Shown one piece after another: positions 17,021-25,346 of a stretch of 64,000 nt of DNA. The stretch is taken from assembly GCA_035556215.1 (NCBI GenBank), contig DATMFI010000014.1, positions 67,281 to 131,280 on the forward strand, given 5' to 3'. Numbering within the stretch: position 1 is the stretch's first letter; the number at the start of each line of letters is the position of its first letter. Origin of the DNA: Palsa-892 sp035556215 (GTDB lineage: Bacteria > Pseudomonadota > Alphaproteobacteria > Rhizobiales > Xanthobacteraceae). The position numbers and the translations under genes were made by a program. The notes under the pieces were generated by a model. That model searched no databases and was not told the origin of the DNA. It was given only the letters and a program-made list of their open reading frames with translations.

Positions 17021-18021
17021 AACCGCGCTCGGCCCTCTTTTTCACACTCGCGGGCGTTGCTGCGCTGATCGCGCTGCCCTACTTCGCGAAGCCGTTTTAC
17101 ATCAGCCTGATGATCCCGTTCTTCGCTTACGCGGTCGCGCTTCTCGGCTTCAATCTCTTGTTCGGTTATGGCGGGCTTCTGTCATTCGGCCACGCCATGT
17201 TCCTGGGCGTCGGCGCCTACAGCACGGCTATCGTTTCGGGCACGCTCGGCATCAAAAGCTTCGAGGTTGCACTGCTGGTCGCAATCCTCGCTGCCATCGC
17301 CATCGCCGTTCCGATCGGCGCCCTGTGCGTGCGCTACACCGGCATCTTTTTCGGCATGCTGACGCTCGCGTTCGGCATGCTGTTCCACTCATTCCTGTTC
17401 AAATTCTACTATTTGACTGGCGGCGATAGCGGCATGCGCGTGCCGCGCATGAACATCCTCGGACTCGAATTCGCGCAGTACAACAAAATCGGCTTCCTCT
17501 CCGGGCCGTTCTATTATTATTGCCTCGCACTCCTTGTAATCGCAGGCCTAATCATGTGGCGGATCGTGCATTCGCCGTTCGGCCTGCATCTTCGCGCCTT
17601 GCGCGATAACCCGCGCAAAGCCGAATATCTTGGCGTGCGCGTCTGGCAATTCCGCCTCGCCGCTTTCGTGATCTCCGCCGTTTTCGGCGCAATCGGCGGT
17701 GCGATCCTCGGCTTCCGCGTCGGGCTTGCCGACCCCGAGCTCGTGTACTGGACGCATTCGGGCCAACTTGTGTTCATGACGGTGCTCGGCGGCTTCTCGA
17801 ACTTCTTCGGGCCCATCGTCGGCGCGCTTGCCTATACGCTGTTGCAGGATCAATTACAGTCGCTCACCCAGTACTGGCGTTTCGTGCTCGGTGCGGTGCT
17901 TGCGATCATCGTCATCGGCTTCCCAGGGGGCATTGTCGGCGCTTTTGAACTGCTCGGTGCGCGGCTCCGGCGCAGCAAGGACAAAGCCCCGGTTGCCGCC
18001 GGCAAAACGGTGACGCCATGA
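17017..18021 (+). CDS. Liv-type ABC transporter permease (LivM-like), second system
   Basis: 334 aa, about nine hydrophobic segments. It carries LivM features GFNLLFGYGGLLSFGHAMFLGVGAY, the FYYLTGGDSGMRVPR loop, LHLRALRDNPRKAEYLGVR, and the C-terminal VLGGFSNFFGPIVGALAYTLL. Four-base overlaps at both ends show coupling to the LivH-like and LivG-like genes. The Arg/Lys-rich C-terminus (LRRSKDKAPVAAGK) lies in the cytoplasm. It partners with the upstream permease. Confidence 0.92.
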   Translation: MKPRSALFFTLAGVAALIALPYFAKPFYISLMIPFFAYAVALLGFNLLFGYGGLLSFGHAMFLGVGAYSTAIVSGTLGIKSFEVALLVAILAAIAIAVPIGALCVRYTGIFFGMLTLAFGMLFHSFLFKFYYLTGGDSGMRVPRMNILGLEFAQYNKIGFLSGPFYYYCLALLVIAGLIMWRIVHSPFGLHLRALRDNPRKAEYLGVRVWQFRLAAFVISAVFGAIGGAILGFRVGLADPELVYWTHSGQLVFMTVLGGFSNFFGPIVGALAYTLLQDQLQSLTQYWRFVLGAVLAIIVIGFPGGIVGAFELLGARLRRSKDKAPVAAGKTVTP

Positions 18022-18779
18022 ATACGCTGATTCAGACCAACAATGTCGGCAAGGCTTACGGCGCCTATCGCGCGCTTTCGGGCGTCAGCATCAACGTCAA
18101 TGCCGGCGAGCGCGTCTCTATCGTCGGGCCGAACGGCGCCGGCAAAACGACACTCGTCAATCTTCTCACCGGCCTCCTCACGCCGACCGAAGGCGAAGTC
18201 TACTTCAAGGGCGAGAATGTCGCGGGGCGCGACCCGGTCGCGCTCGCCGAGAGCGGCCTCGCCCGCGCTTTCCAGCTCGTGCACGTTTTCCCAAAACTGA
18301 CGGTGGAAGAGACCATCGCCGCCGCTCTCGTCACGCGGCAACGCCAGCGCTGGCAGATGTTCCGCTCGCTTCACGCCAATGCCAGCATGCGCAAGCGTGC
18401 GCGCGAGGTCGCCGAAATTTTCGGCCTTGAGAATCGTCTCGACACCGTCTCGCAACTCCTCTCGCAAGGCGAGAAGAAGCTGCTTGATGTCGCCTCGGCT
18501 TTTGCGCTCGATCCCGAAGTCATTCTGCTCGACGAGCCGACTTCCGGCATCTCAACCAACGAGAAGCATCGCGTGATGAAAACGCTGATCCTCGCGGCGA
18601 GCCGCGCGGGCGTGAAGGCGATGATTTTGGTCGAGCACGATATGGACCTCGTCGCGACCTATTCCGACCGCATCATCGCTATTGCTGAAGGAAAATTACT
18701 CGCCGATCTGCCGCCGAAAGAATTCTTCTCGACCGAATCCGTCATCGAAGTCGTCGTCGGCAAGAAACGGGGCCACTGA
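18018..18779 (+). CDS. Liv-type ABC transporter ATPase (LivG-like), second system
   Basis: 253 aa; the ATG at 18018 overlaps the LivM stop. It has Walker A GPNGAGKTT, the ARAFQLVHVFPKLTVEETI Q-loop region, a diverged signature QLLSQGEKKLLDV in place of LSGGQ, Walker B VILLDEPTSGIST, and switch His VEHDMDLVATYSDR. It lacks the long insertion and the AYLG tail of typical LivG, ending in EVVVGKKRGH, which fits a divergent subgroup of short LivG proteins. It dimerises with the next gene product. Confidence 0.92.
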   Translation: MNTLIQTNNVGKAYGAYRALSGVSINVNAGERVSIVGPNGAGKTTLVNLLTGLLTPTEGEVYFKGENVAGRDPVALAESGLARAFQLVHVFPKLTVEETIAAALVTRQRQRWQMFRSLHANASMRKRAREVAEIFGLENRLDTVSQLLSQGEKKLLDVASAFALDPEVILLDEPTSGISTNEKHRVMKTLILAASRAGVKAMILVEHDMDLVATYSDRIIAIAEGKLLADLPPKEFFSTESVIEVVVGKKRGH

Positions 18780-18780
18780 G

Positions 18781-19506
18781 ATGCTTTCGGTACGCGATCT
18801 TTCCGTCGATATTCAGGGCAGCCGCATCCTGCGTGGCATTTCGCTCGAGGTGAAAGCGGGCGAGCTCGTCTGCCTCGTCGGCAGGAACGGCGCGGGCAAG
18901 AGTACGACGTTCCGCACCATCATGGGCTTTCGCAAGCCTGCTGCAGGCGCTATCGATTTTAACGGCGAAAGCCTGATCGGCCGCCGTCCGTTCGAAGTCG
19001 CACGGCGTGGCATCGGTTTTTCACCGGAAGAAAGCGAAGTGTTTGGCGAGCTTACTGTTGCCGAAAATATCGCGATGCCGACATGGCCGCAGGCCGGCGG
19101 CCACAACCAGCAGGAGCGCGTGGCGCTCGCCTATAAAGTGTTCCCGAAACTCACGCGCTATATGGAGCGCGGCGGTCAGGAACTTTCGGGCGGCGAGCGC
19201 AAAATGGTCTCGATCGCGCGAGCGCTGGCTTCTGATCCGAAACTCCTCCTGCTCGACGAGCCGACTGAGGGGCTCTCACCTGCGGTGATTCCCGCGATCG
19301 TCGATGGCATCGCCTCGATCCGGGCGCTTGGCCATGCCGTCTTTATCGCCGAATCCAATGTCCACCACGTCCCCGAATTCGCCGACCGCCTCTATGTCCT
19401 TGAACGGGGCGAGATAATTTTCACCGGGCCGCCGAAAGAGGCGGCTTCGGATCCGGCTGTCGCACGGGTCATTTCAGGTAGTGCGGAACCCGTATCTGGT
19501 GATTGA
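18781..19506 (+). CDS. Liv-type ABC transporter ATPase (LivF-like), second system
   Basis: 241 aa; the ATG at 18781 is one base after the LivG stop, so coupled translation is likely. It has Walker A GRNGAGKST, IGFSPEESEVFGELTVAENI (in LivF usually VPQGR, here FSPEESE), signature LSGGERKM, Walker B KLLLLDEPTEGLSP, and FIAESNVHHVPEFADR at the H-loop. It is the last importer gene; 94 bases of non-coding sequence with the third palindrome follow. Confidence 0.92.
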   Translation: MLSVRDLSVDIQGSRILRGISLEVKAGELVCLVGRNGAGKSTTFRTIMGFRKPAAGAIDFNGESLIGRRPFEVARRGIGFSPEESEVFGELTVAENIAMPTWPQAGGHNQQERVALAYKVFPKLTRYMERGGQELSGGERKMVSIARALASDPKLLLLDEPTEGLSPAVIPAIVDGIASIRALGHAVFIAESNVHHVPEFADRLYVLERGEIIFTGPPKEAASDPAVARVISGSAEPVSGD

Positions 19507-19533
19507 ACGGCTTCTTCGAGAGTGATAGACTAC

Positions 19534-19543
19534 TGATATATCA
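19534..19543. promoter_or_regulatory. Putative operator TGATATATCA upstream of hydroxylase gene
   Basis: Perfect 10-bp palindrome beginning 67 bases before the start at 19601, the same distance as the copy at 14770. It contains TATATC in a position suitable for a -10 element (a weak TTCGAG lies 17 bases upstream). Confidence 0.7.
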
Positions 19544-19600
19544 CAGACCAATCCCAAGACCCGCGTGATAAAGCGGGCCAGCTTTAGCGGAGAATGAACA

Positions 19601-20371
19601 ATGATGGGCGATCGCCAAGTTGCTTTTCGGCAGGAATACCGGTCCCGGATCATGGGCTGGTATGACGGCTACCTTCACATCCTCATCATCTACGCAATGG
19701 GCGCGGCCGCGTTTTACATTTATCTGCAGCACATCGGAAACGTCACTTGGCTCGAATGGCTGACTGTGCCGCTCACCTTCCTCTTCACCAACGTCTTCGA
19801 GTGGGCCGTACACAAATACGTTATGCACCGGCCAATCAACATCAAGGGACTGCGTGCAGTCTATGAGCGCCATACCCTCAATCACCATCAGTTTTTCACC
19901 GACGACGAGATGCGCTTCCGCGACCATAAGGACTGGCGCGTCACAGTATTCCCGCCATTCGCACTCGTGGTCTTCATTCTGATGTCGCTGCCGGCCGCCC
20001 TGATCCTTGGCTACTTATTCACGGCTAACGTCGGCTGGCTGTTCATGGCGACGACGACCGGCATGTACCTCATCTACGAGTTCATGCACTTCTGCTGCCA
20101 CGTCGACGAGAACTGGTTCGTGCGCTACTGCCCGTTCGTCAACACGCTGCGCCGTCATCATACCTCGCATCACAATGCACGGCTGATGATGGAAACCAAC
20201 ATGAACCTTACCTTTCCGATTGCCGACTGGTTGTTCGGCACATCGGATCTCGACCGTGGTCTCATCGGCACCCTGCTCAACGGCTACGATACGCGCTATC
20301 TGAAGAAGAACCTGCGCAGCACCCCCAAGCGGCCAGATGTAGCAGCGGCCCAGCCGATGATTGCGGAATAG
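19601..20371 (+). CDS. Fatty acid hydroxylase/sterol desaturase superfamily membrane enzyme
   Basis: 256 aa integral membrane di-iron enzyme. The eight-histidine pattern is complete: HKYVMH (71-76), HTLNHH (91-96), HFCCH (163-167), and HHTSHH (186-191). Hydrophobic segments at about 27-45, 52-68, 117-138 and 143-162 place the His boxes on the cytoplasmic side. Family members hydroxylate or desaturate fatty acyl chains, sterols, carotenoids or sphingoid bases using O2. The gene has its own leader with the TGATATATCA palindrome and therefore probably belongs to the regulon that includes the PanB-like protein and the second importer. The substrate is unknown. Confidence 0.88.
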   Translation: MMGDRQVAFRQEYRSRIMGWYDGYLHILIIYAMGAAAFYIYLQHIGNVTWLEWLTVPLTFLFTNVFEWAVHKYVMHRPINIKGLRAVYERHTLNHHQFFTDDEMRFRDHKDWRVTVFPPFALVVFILMSLPAALILGYLFTANVGWLFMATTTGMYLIYEFMHFCCHVDENWFVRYCPFVNTLRRHHTSHHNARLMMETNMNLTFPIADWLFGTSDLDRGLIGTLLNGYDTRYLKKNLRSTPKRPDVAAAQPMIAE

Positions 20372-20380
20372 GAGTGAACC

Positions 20381-20575
20381 ATGCCACATGACGTCAAAGC
20401 GGTTTTGTCCGTCATTGCGCTAATCGTGGCAGCCGTTCTTGCCTATTGGAGCAAGTCGCCGGTGCATCACGATCTTTCGACGATCGTGATGATCACCGCC
20501 GCCTTCATGGTAGCGGCTATGTGGATTTTTCCTGAAGCCGGCGTCAAGAAAGGCGATATCAAAAAGCCTAAATAA
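20381..20575 (+). CDS. Small two-helix membrane protein
   Basis: 64 aa, nine bases after the hydroxylase stop with AGGAG before the ATG, so it is co-transcribed. Two hydrophobic segments (about residues 5-22 and 33-49) flank the polar stretch SKSPVHHDLS, and the C-terminus is lysine-rich (KKGDIKKPK). I recognise no family. It could be an accessory subunit of the hydroxylase (inference from position only). Confidence 0.65.
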   Translation: MPHDVKAVLSVIALIVAAVLAYWSKSPVHHDLSTIVMITAAFMVAAMWIFPEAGVKKGDIKKPK

Positions 20576-20589
20576 CTTTACAGGTGTAG

Positions 20590-20614
20590 GCGGCCGCCAC
20601 CTGCGCCGCTTTTT
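20590..20614 (+). terminator. Probable intrinsic terminator after the hydroxylase operon
   Basis: GCGGC (20590-20594) pairs with GCCGC (20605-20609) across a ten-base loop, followed by TTTTT. The stem is short, but the position (15 bases after the stop) is right. Confidence 0.5.
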
Positions 20615-20775
20615 GAATGTTCTGTTGGTGTAAGTCTCATCAGAATGACGGTGGGACTTCCTAGAGCGGACATGTGCCGCTTCACGGTCTTCACCGTCAT
20701 GCGCGGAATGGGGTTGCGCCCGTGGTCGGTGCCGAATCGAAAAATTGCAAGGTGTTCGGAGACTTCGTGAAGCGG

Positions 20776-20849
20776 TGGTTGGGGGACTAGGATTCGAACC
20801 TAGATTAACGGAGTCAGAGTCCGCTGTTCTACCGTTGAACTATCCCCCA
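20776..20849 (-). tRNA. tRNA-Gln (anticodon CUG)
   Basis: On the minus strand the sequence folds into a full cloverleaf. The acceptor stem TGGGGGA pairs with TCCCCCA, the D-arm has GTTCAACGGTAGAAC, the anticodon loop CTCTGAC gives anticodon CTG, and the T-arm CTAGGTTCGAATCCTAG is intact. The discriminator base A and CCA end (20776-20778 on the plus strand as TGG) are encoded. Anticodon CUG decodes CAG glutamine. Confidence 0.96.
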
Positions 20850-20961
20850 ATGCGGCCAGAGGCCTGCTGGGCGCCCGCTGCGATAGCACTTGAAGATAAA
20901 TTTTTCAAATACTGAAAACCGCGATTCCCTTTGAAACAGCACATATTTTCGTGCCGCCGGA

Positions 20962-21177
20962 CTATTCCTGGCCAGGCCCAGCCGGTTTCCCGGGAATCGA
21001 ATTGCCGGCCGGTACTGAGCGCTGCTCGCCCGGCGCGTGATCGAAATTCGGGATGCTATCGGAAGTGGAGCGGCGCTCGGGAGTGCGGCTGCGGCTGTCG
21101 CCCCCCTGCTCCTGCAGCTGGCCTTCAGCCCGCGCCACGGAACACAACAGCAATAACAGTAGTACACGGATAAGCAT
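20962..21177 (-). CDS. Small secreted hypothetical protein
   Basis: 71 aa from the ATG at 21177, preceded by GGAGGTG at five bases. The first 18-20 residues (MLIRVLLLLLLCSVARAEG) are a Sec signal peptide with an ARA cleavage site. The mature part is short, polar and probably unfolded (GQLQEQGGDSRSRTPERR, then Pro/Gly-rich). An open frame extends slightly upstream but has no ribosome-binding site. A 20-bp perfect palindrome lies about 50 bases upstream. No function can be assigned. Confidence 0.6.
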   Translation of the reverse strand: MLIRVLLLLLLCSVARAEGQLQEQGGDSRSRTPERRSTSDSIPNFDHAPGEQRSVPAGNSIPGKPAGPGQE

Positions 21178-21229
21178 TGGCACCTCCGCGGAATCTACGC
21201 ATGTACGGGGCAAAGGTTCCAATTCAGAT

Positions 21230-21249
21230 CACATCAGCTAGCTGATGTG
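21230..21249. promoter_or_regulatory. 20-bp perfect palindrome CACATCAGCTAGCTGATGTG
   Basis: A perfect inverted repeat without loop, 53 bases upstream of the small secreted-protein start. A symmetric site of this length is best explained as a dimer operator, or less likely as a cruciform. Confidence 0.5.
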
Positions 21250-21335
21250 GAAGATCAACCCTCCAGCATCGGCGCAGTTTCACACAACGCTTCATTTGAA
21301 GCTGATGTTTTGATTCGACGAATTACATTAGGTTC

Positions 21336-21361
21336 TTCCCGGCTTGAACCAAAGCCGGGAA
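21336..21361 (-). terminator. Hairpin downstream of the TPP-enzyme gene
   Basis: TTCCCGGCTT (21336-21345) and AAGCCGGGAA (21352-21361) form a 10-bp stem with a 6-base loop, 38 bases after the leftward stop at 21399. No clear T-tract follows on the minus strand, so it is either a weak terminator or a transcript-stabilising hairpin. Confidence 0.45.
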
Positions 21362-21398
21362 TAGTCCTCGTTCAAAGCATTCACGCAAAGCTGAAGCG

Positions 21399-23078
21399 TT
21401 AGCCTTTCTTCGCCTTCTCGCGGAGAGCCGAAATCGTCGTGTTCGGCGTGATCGCCTCAGTGTCAAGTTTGACATGCACGAGCGCAGCCTTGTTCGATGC
21501 AAAGGCCTGCTCCATTACCCTCTCGGCGTCCTTGTCGTCATCGATCGTGAAACCATCGGCGCCGAAAGAACGCGCATACATCGCAAAATCGGGATTACGT
21601 AGATCCGTGCCGAAGACGCGGCCCGGATACTCCCGCTCCTGATGCATGCGGATCGTACCGTAAGTGCCGTTATCGATGACAAACACCTTGGGCGCGAGGC
21701 CGTATTGCATGGCGGTCGCAATCTCCTGCCCAGTCATCAGAAAATCGCCGTCGCCCGCGAAGCAAAGCACAGGCCGTTTCGGGTCGAGCCGCGCGGCGGC
21801 AACGGCCGCCGGGAAACCATAGCCCATGGTGCCGGAAATCGGCGCAAGCTGCGTACCGAATTGCGGATGACGATAGAAACGATGCAGCCAGATCGAGAAA
21901 TTGCCGGCGCCCGAGCACATCACGGTGTTCGCCGGCAGGTTCTTGCGCAGCCAGCCCATGATCGTGCTCATCTGCACCGCGCCGGGAATTTTCGGAAGCA
22001 CCTCGGTCCAGGCCATATAGTCGTCACGAGCCGCCTTGCGCCATGCCCGCCAGCGAATGTCGCTCGGCGGTTGCAGATTTTCGAGAGCAGCGGCAAAGGC
22101 GACTGGTGTCGCGTTAATGCCTAGCGTCGGCTGGAAGACGCGGCCAAGCTCTTCAATACCGGCGTGAACATGCACAAAATTCCGGCCGGGATCGGGTACG
22201 GTTATCGTCGTGTAACCTTGTGTTGGCCATTCCGAGAGCCGCGCGCCGAAAGCAAGAATGAGATCGGCGTCTTTAATGCGCTGCGTGAGTTTCGGGTTCG
22301 GTCCAGTGCCGACGTCGCCGGCGTAGCAATCATGCTGGTTGGGAAACAGCATCTGGCGGCGAAAACTTGCGCCGACCGGAAGATCAAAACGCTCGGCAAA
22401 CCGCACGAGTGAGTTCACCGCGGCTTCGTTCCAACGCGAACCGCCGACAATGACGAACGGCCTTTCCGCCGCCTGTAGCATCTCCTGCAGCTTCGCCATA
22501 TCGGCTGCCGCCGGTGCAATCTCGATCGGCGTAAAGCCGGGAAGATCGTCGGTCACCACCTCATCGAGCAGCATATCCTCGGGCAACGTCATCACCACCG
22601 GGCCTGGACGGCCTTGGGTTGCAACGCGCACCGCGCGCGCCACGAATTCGGGAATACGGGCGGGATCGTCAATCTCGACAACCCACTTCGCCATTGTACC
22701 GAAGACGGCGCGGACATCGACTTCCTGGAAAGCTTCACGATGACGGAAGTTGCGCGGAATTTGGCCAGAGATCAGGATCATCGGCGTCGAATCCTGCTGC
22801 GCAACGTGAACGCCGGCGCTGGCATTGGTCATGCCGGGACCGCGCGTGACGAAGCAGAGCCCCGGCATGCCGGTGAGCTTGCCGACCGCTTCCGCCATGT
22901 AGGCGGCACCGCTCTCCTGCCGGCAGATGGTGAAATTGATTTTCGAATCCTTCAGTGCATCAAGCACTGCAAGATAGCTCTCACCCGGCACGCCAAACGC
23001 GTGGAGCAGGCCATGCGCTTCGAGGGCATCGACAAGAATTTGAGCACCGGTGCGAGAGCGATTGGATGACTTCAACAT
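21399..23078 (-). CDS. Thiamine-pyrophosphate-dependent enzyme, acetolactate-synthase-like
   Basis: 559 aa from the ATG at 23078, four bases after the CoA-transferase stop; a longer frame would overlap that gene. It has three domains of the POX/ALS family: an N-terminal Pyr domain with the catalytic-Glu region CRQESGAAYMAEA, a central domain with ADLILAFGARLSEW, and a C-terminal PP domain with the cofactor motif GDGDFLMTGQE...NGTYG. The family carries out decarboxylation or carboligation of 2-oxo acids. The protein is not an obvious AHAS catalytic subunit, because no small subunit is adjacent. Pairing with a CaiB/BaiF CoA-transferase recalls the formyl-CoA transferase/oxalyl-CoA decarboxylase pair, but I cannot see specific Oxc signatures. 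The reaction is unassigned. Confidence 0.85.
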   Translation of the reverse strand: MLKSSNRSRTGAQILVDALEAHGLLHAFGVPGESYLAVLDALKDSKINFTICRQESGAAYMAEAVGKLTGMPGLCFVTRGPGMTNASAGVHVAQQDSTPMILISGQIPRNFRHREAFQEVDVRAVFGTMAKWVVEIDDPARIPEFVARAVRVATQGRPGPVVMTLPEDMLLDEVVTDDLPGFTPIEIAPAAADMAKLQEMLQAAERPFVIVGGSRWNEAAVNSLVRFAERFDLPVGASFRRQMLFPNQHDCYAGDVGTGPNPKLTQRIKDADLILAFGARLSEWPTQGYTTITVPDPGRNFVHVHAGIEELGRVFQPTLGINATPVAFAAALENLQPPSDIRWRAWRKAARDDYMAWTEVLPKIPGAVQMSTIMGWLRKNLPANTVMCSGAGNFSIWLHRFYRHPQFGTQLAPISGTMGYGFPAAVAAARLDPKRPVLCFAGDGDFLMTGQEIATAMQYGLAPKVFVIDNGTYGTIRMHQEREYPGRVFGTDLRNPDFAMYARSFGADGFTIDDDKDAERVMEQAFASNKAALVHVKLDTEAITPNTTISALREKAKKG

Positions 23079-23082
23079 GTTC

Positions 23083-24279
23083 TTATCCTGTAGTGCGAAA
23101 AGCGGAACGGCCAGCGCGCAACGCTGCACGCACCGCCTCGTTGTCGGAACCGAGCCGTGGCGACGGGTGATCGTAACGTAAAGGCGTCTTCGACATCAAA
23201 ATCGGCGTGCGTACGCCGGGGATTGTCACACCGTCCTGTGCGTCTTCCGTAAGGTCGACGCGCATCTTGCGGTGCATGATCTGCGGATCGGCGAAGGCAC
23301 CGGCGATATCATTGATCGGCCCCACGGGAACGCCGGCTTTTTCGAGCTCAGCCGCAAGCCAGGCACGCGGATGCTTCGCTGTCGCGCTAAATAGAATATC
23401 GCGCAGCGCAAGGCGATTTTCGACACGCACGGCATTGGTTTTGAAACGCGGATCGTCGGCCAGCTCCGGCATACCGAGCACGGTGCACATGCCGCGGAAC
23501 TGACCGTCATTTCCACCGGTAATGATAATGTGGCCGTCGCTCGCCGGGAAAACCCCGAACGGAACCACGGTCGCATGTTCGTTACCGAGTCGGCGCGGCG
23601 GCGTGCCGGAAATGAGATAATAGAGCGCCTGATTGGCGAGCACGCTCGTCTGAACGTCAAGGAGCGCCATGTCGATGTATTGCCCCTCACCCGTTCGTCC
23701 GCGCGCGATCAGCGCCGCCTCGATCGCAAGCGCCGAATAAACCCCCGTGAAAACATCAGCGAAGGCAACGCCCGGCTTTTGCGGCATCCCGTCGGCTTCG
23801 CCGGTGATGTCCATGATGCCGGACATTCCCTGTACTACGAAATCGTAGCCAGGCCGGTGGGCGTATGGCCCATCCTGGCCGAAGCCCGTGACGGAGCAGT
23901 AGATGAGACCGGGATTGTCCTTTTTCAGGCTATCGTAATCGAGGCCATATTTTTTTAGATCGCCGACTTTGTAATTCTCGATCAGCACATCGGCTTCGCG
24001 CGCCAGCGCGATTACAACCGCGCGATCCGCGCCGTTCTTGAGATCGATCGTAACGGAACGCTTGTTGCGGTTGATCGCGTGAAAATAAGCTGAAGAAAGA
24101 TTCTCGCCGTCCTTGCCTTCGACAAACGGCGGCCCCCAAGCGCGCGTATCGTCGCCGCTGCCAGGGCGCTCGACCTTGATGACATCGGCACCCAGATCGG
24201 CGAGCAGTTGTCCCGCCCACGGCCCCGCCAGCACGCGCGCGAGTTCAACAACCTTGATGCCAGCGAGAGGTGCCACCAT
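23083..24279 (-). CDS. CaiB/BaiF (family III) CoA-transferase
   Basis: 398 aa. It has the N-terminal LAGIKVVELARVLAGPWAGQLLADLGADVIKVERP, the GYDFVVQGMSGIMDITG block, and the catalytic Asp region GQYIDMALLDVQ, all diagnostic of family III. Members move CoA between organic acids (formyl/oxalate, succinyl/itaconate, carnitine). The gene lies six bases after bioB and four bases before the TPP-enzyme gene, so the three form one leftward unit, possibly started at gcdH. Substrates cannot be deduced; coupling to glutarate or another dicarboxylate is a possibility because glutaryl-CoA dehydrogenase is encoded just upstream. Confidence 0.92.
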   Translation of the reverse strand: MVAPLAGIKVVELARVLAGPWAGQLLADLGADVIKVERPGSGDDTRAWGPPFVEGKDGENLSSAYFHAINRNKRSVTIDLKNGADRAVVIALAREADVLIENYKVGDLKKYGLDYDSLKKDNPGLIYCSVTGFGQDGPYAHRPGYDFVVQGMSGIMDITGEADGMPQKPGVAFADVFTGVYSALAIEAALIARGRTGEGQYIDMALLDVQTSVLANQALYYLISGTPPRRLGNEHATVVPFGVFPASDGHIIITGGNDGQFRGMCTVLGMPELADDPRFKTNAVRVENRLALRDILFSATAKHPRAWLAAELEKAGVPVGPINDIAGAFADPQIMHRKMRVDLTEDAQDGVTIPGVRTPILMSKTPLRYDHPSPRLGSDNEAVRAALRAGRSAFRTTG

Positions 24280-24285
24280 CGAATG

Positions 24286-25275
24286 TCACGCGGACATCGG
24301 CCGCATGCCGAGCTTATCGAGCAGCAGCATATCGCGGTCACGCGCCGGGTTCGGAGTCGTCAGAAGCTTGGGGCCGTAGAAGATTGAGTTAGCGCCGGCC
24401 AAAAAGCAAAGCGTCTGCGTCTCTTCGCTCATATCTTCGCGTCCGGCGGAAAGCCGGACTACGGAAGCAGGCATGGTGATGCGCGCCGCTGCGATCACAC
24501 GAACGAAATCGAGCGGCTCGGTTTTCTGCCCCAGCGAAACGGGCGTCCCCTCGACCTGCACCAAGAGGTTGATCGGCACACTTTCGGGATGCTCGGGCAG
24601 ACTCGCAAGCGTCTGGATCATTCCTGCGCGATCGTCGAGTGTCTCGCCCATGCCGACGATCCCGCCACAACAGACATGAATGCCCGCGCCGCGCACCGCT
24701 TCGAGCGTGTCGAGGCGGTCCTGGTAGCAACGCGTTGTAATGATCTGCTGGTAATATTCCGGCGAAGTATCGAGATTATGATTGTAGTAATCGAGGCCGG
24801 CGTCTTTCAGACGCCGCGCCTGCGGCACGGTCAGCATGCCGAGCGTGACGCAGGTCTCCATGCCGAGCGCTTTCACGCCTTCGATCATCTTCACGACTTG
24901 ATCGAGATCCCGATCTTTGGGCGAACGCCAGGCGGCGCCCATGCAAAAGCGCTGGGCACCGGCATCGCGTGCTGCCCGCGCATCGGCCAGAACCTTGTCG
25001 AGCGCCATCAGCTTTTCGGCCTTCACTCCGGTGTCGTAGCGCGCGCTCTGCGGGCAATAGGCACAATCTTCGGGGCAGCCGCCTGTTTTAATGGACAGGA
25101 GTGTCGAGATCTGTACTTCGCGCGGATCGAAATAAAGCCGGTGCAGCCGCTGCGCCTCGAACATCAGGTCGGGAAACGGCAGTTCAAGCAGATCGCGCAC
25201 TTCAGCGCGCGTCCAGTCATGACGAATGGGGCTCGCAGACGCTGCTCGCCGCTCAAGGTCGGGGGCTAGTGACAT
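24286..25275 (-). CDS. bioB: Biotin synthase BioB
   Basis: 329 aa radical-SAM enzyme that inserts sulfur into dethiobiotin. The CxxxCxxC motif is GGCPEDCAYCPQS (Cys67, 71, 74). Further family blocks are FCMGAAWRSPKDRDLDQV, DYYNHNLDTSPEYY and VRLSAGREDMSEE, with the Arg ligand of the [2Fe-2S] cluster in the last. The C-terminus (GPKLLTTPNPARDRDMLLLDKLGM) is standard. It is unusual that no bioF, bioD or bioA is adjacent; instead it precedes a CoA-transferase and a TPP enzyme. Confidence 0.96.
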   Translation of the reverse strand: MSLAPDLERRAASASPIRHDWTRAEVRDLLELPFPDLMFEAQRLHRLYFDPREVQISTLLSIKTGGCPEDCAYCPQSARYDTGVKAEKLMALDKVLADARAARDAGAQRFCMGAAWRSPKDRDLDQVVKMIEGVKALGMETCVTLGMLTVPQARRLKDAGLDYYNHNLDTSPEYYQQIITTRCYQDRLDTLEAVRGAGIHVCCGGIVGMGETLDDRAGMIQTLASLPEHPESVPINLLVQVEGTPVSLGQKTEPLDFVRVIAAARITMPASVVRLSAGREDMSEETQTLCFLAGANSIFYGPKLLTTPNPARDRDMLLLDKLGMRPMSA

Positions 25276-25346
25276 AAAGAATCCTTCTTCCGCCCATTAT
25301 TCACGATCAGGACGCCGGTATCAAACCGGGGCTTCTCGCCAAAACA

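Noticed and set aside
21399..24279. Oxalyl-CoA decarboxylase and formyl-CoA transferase (oxc/frc)
   Set aside because: The gene order fits, but I cannot see specific signatures in either protein; kept as a general assignment.
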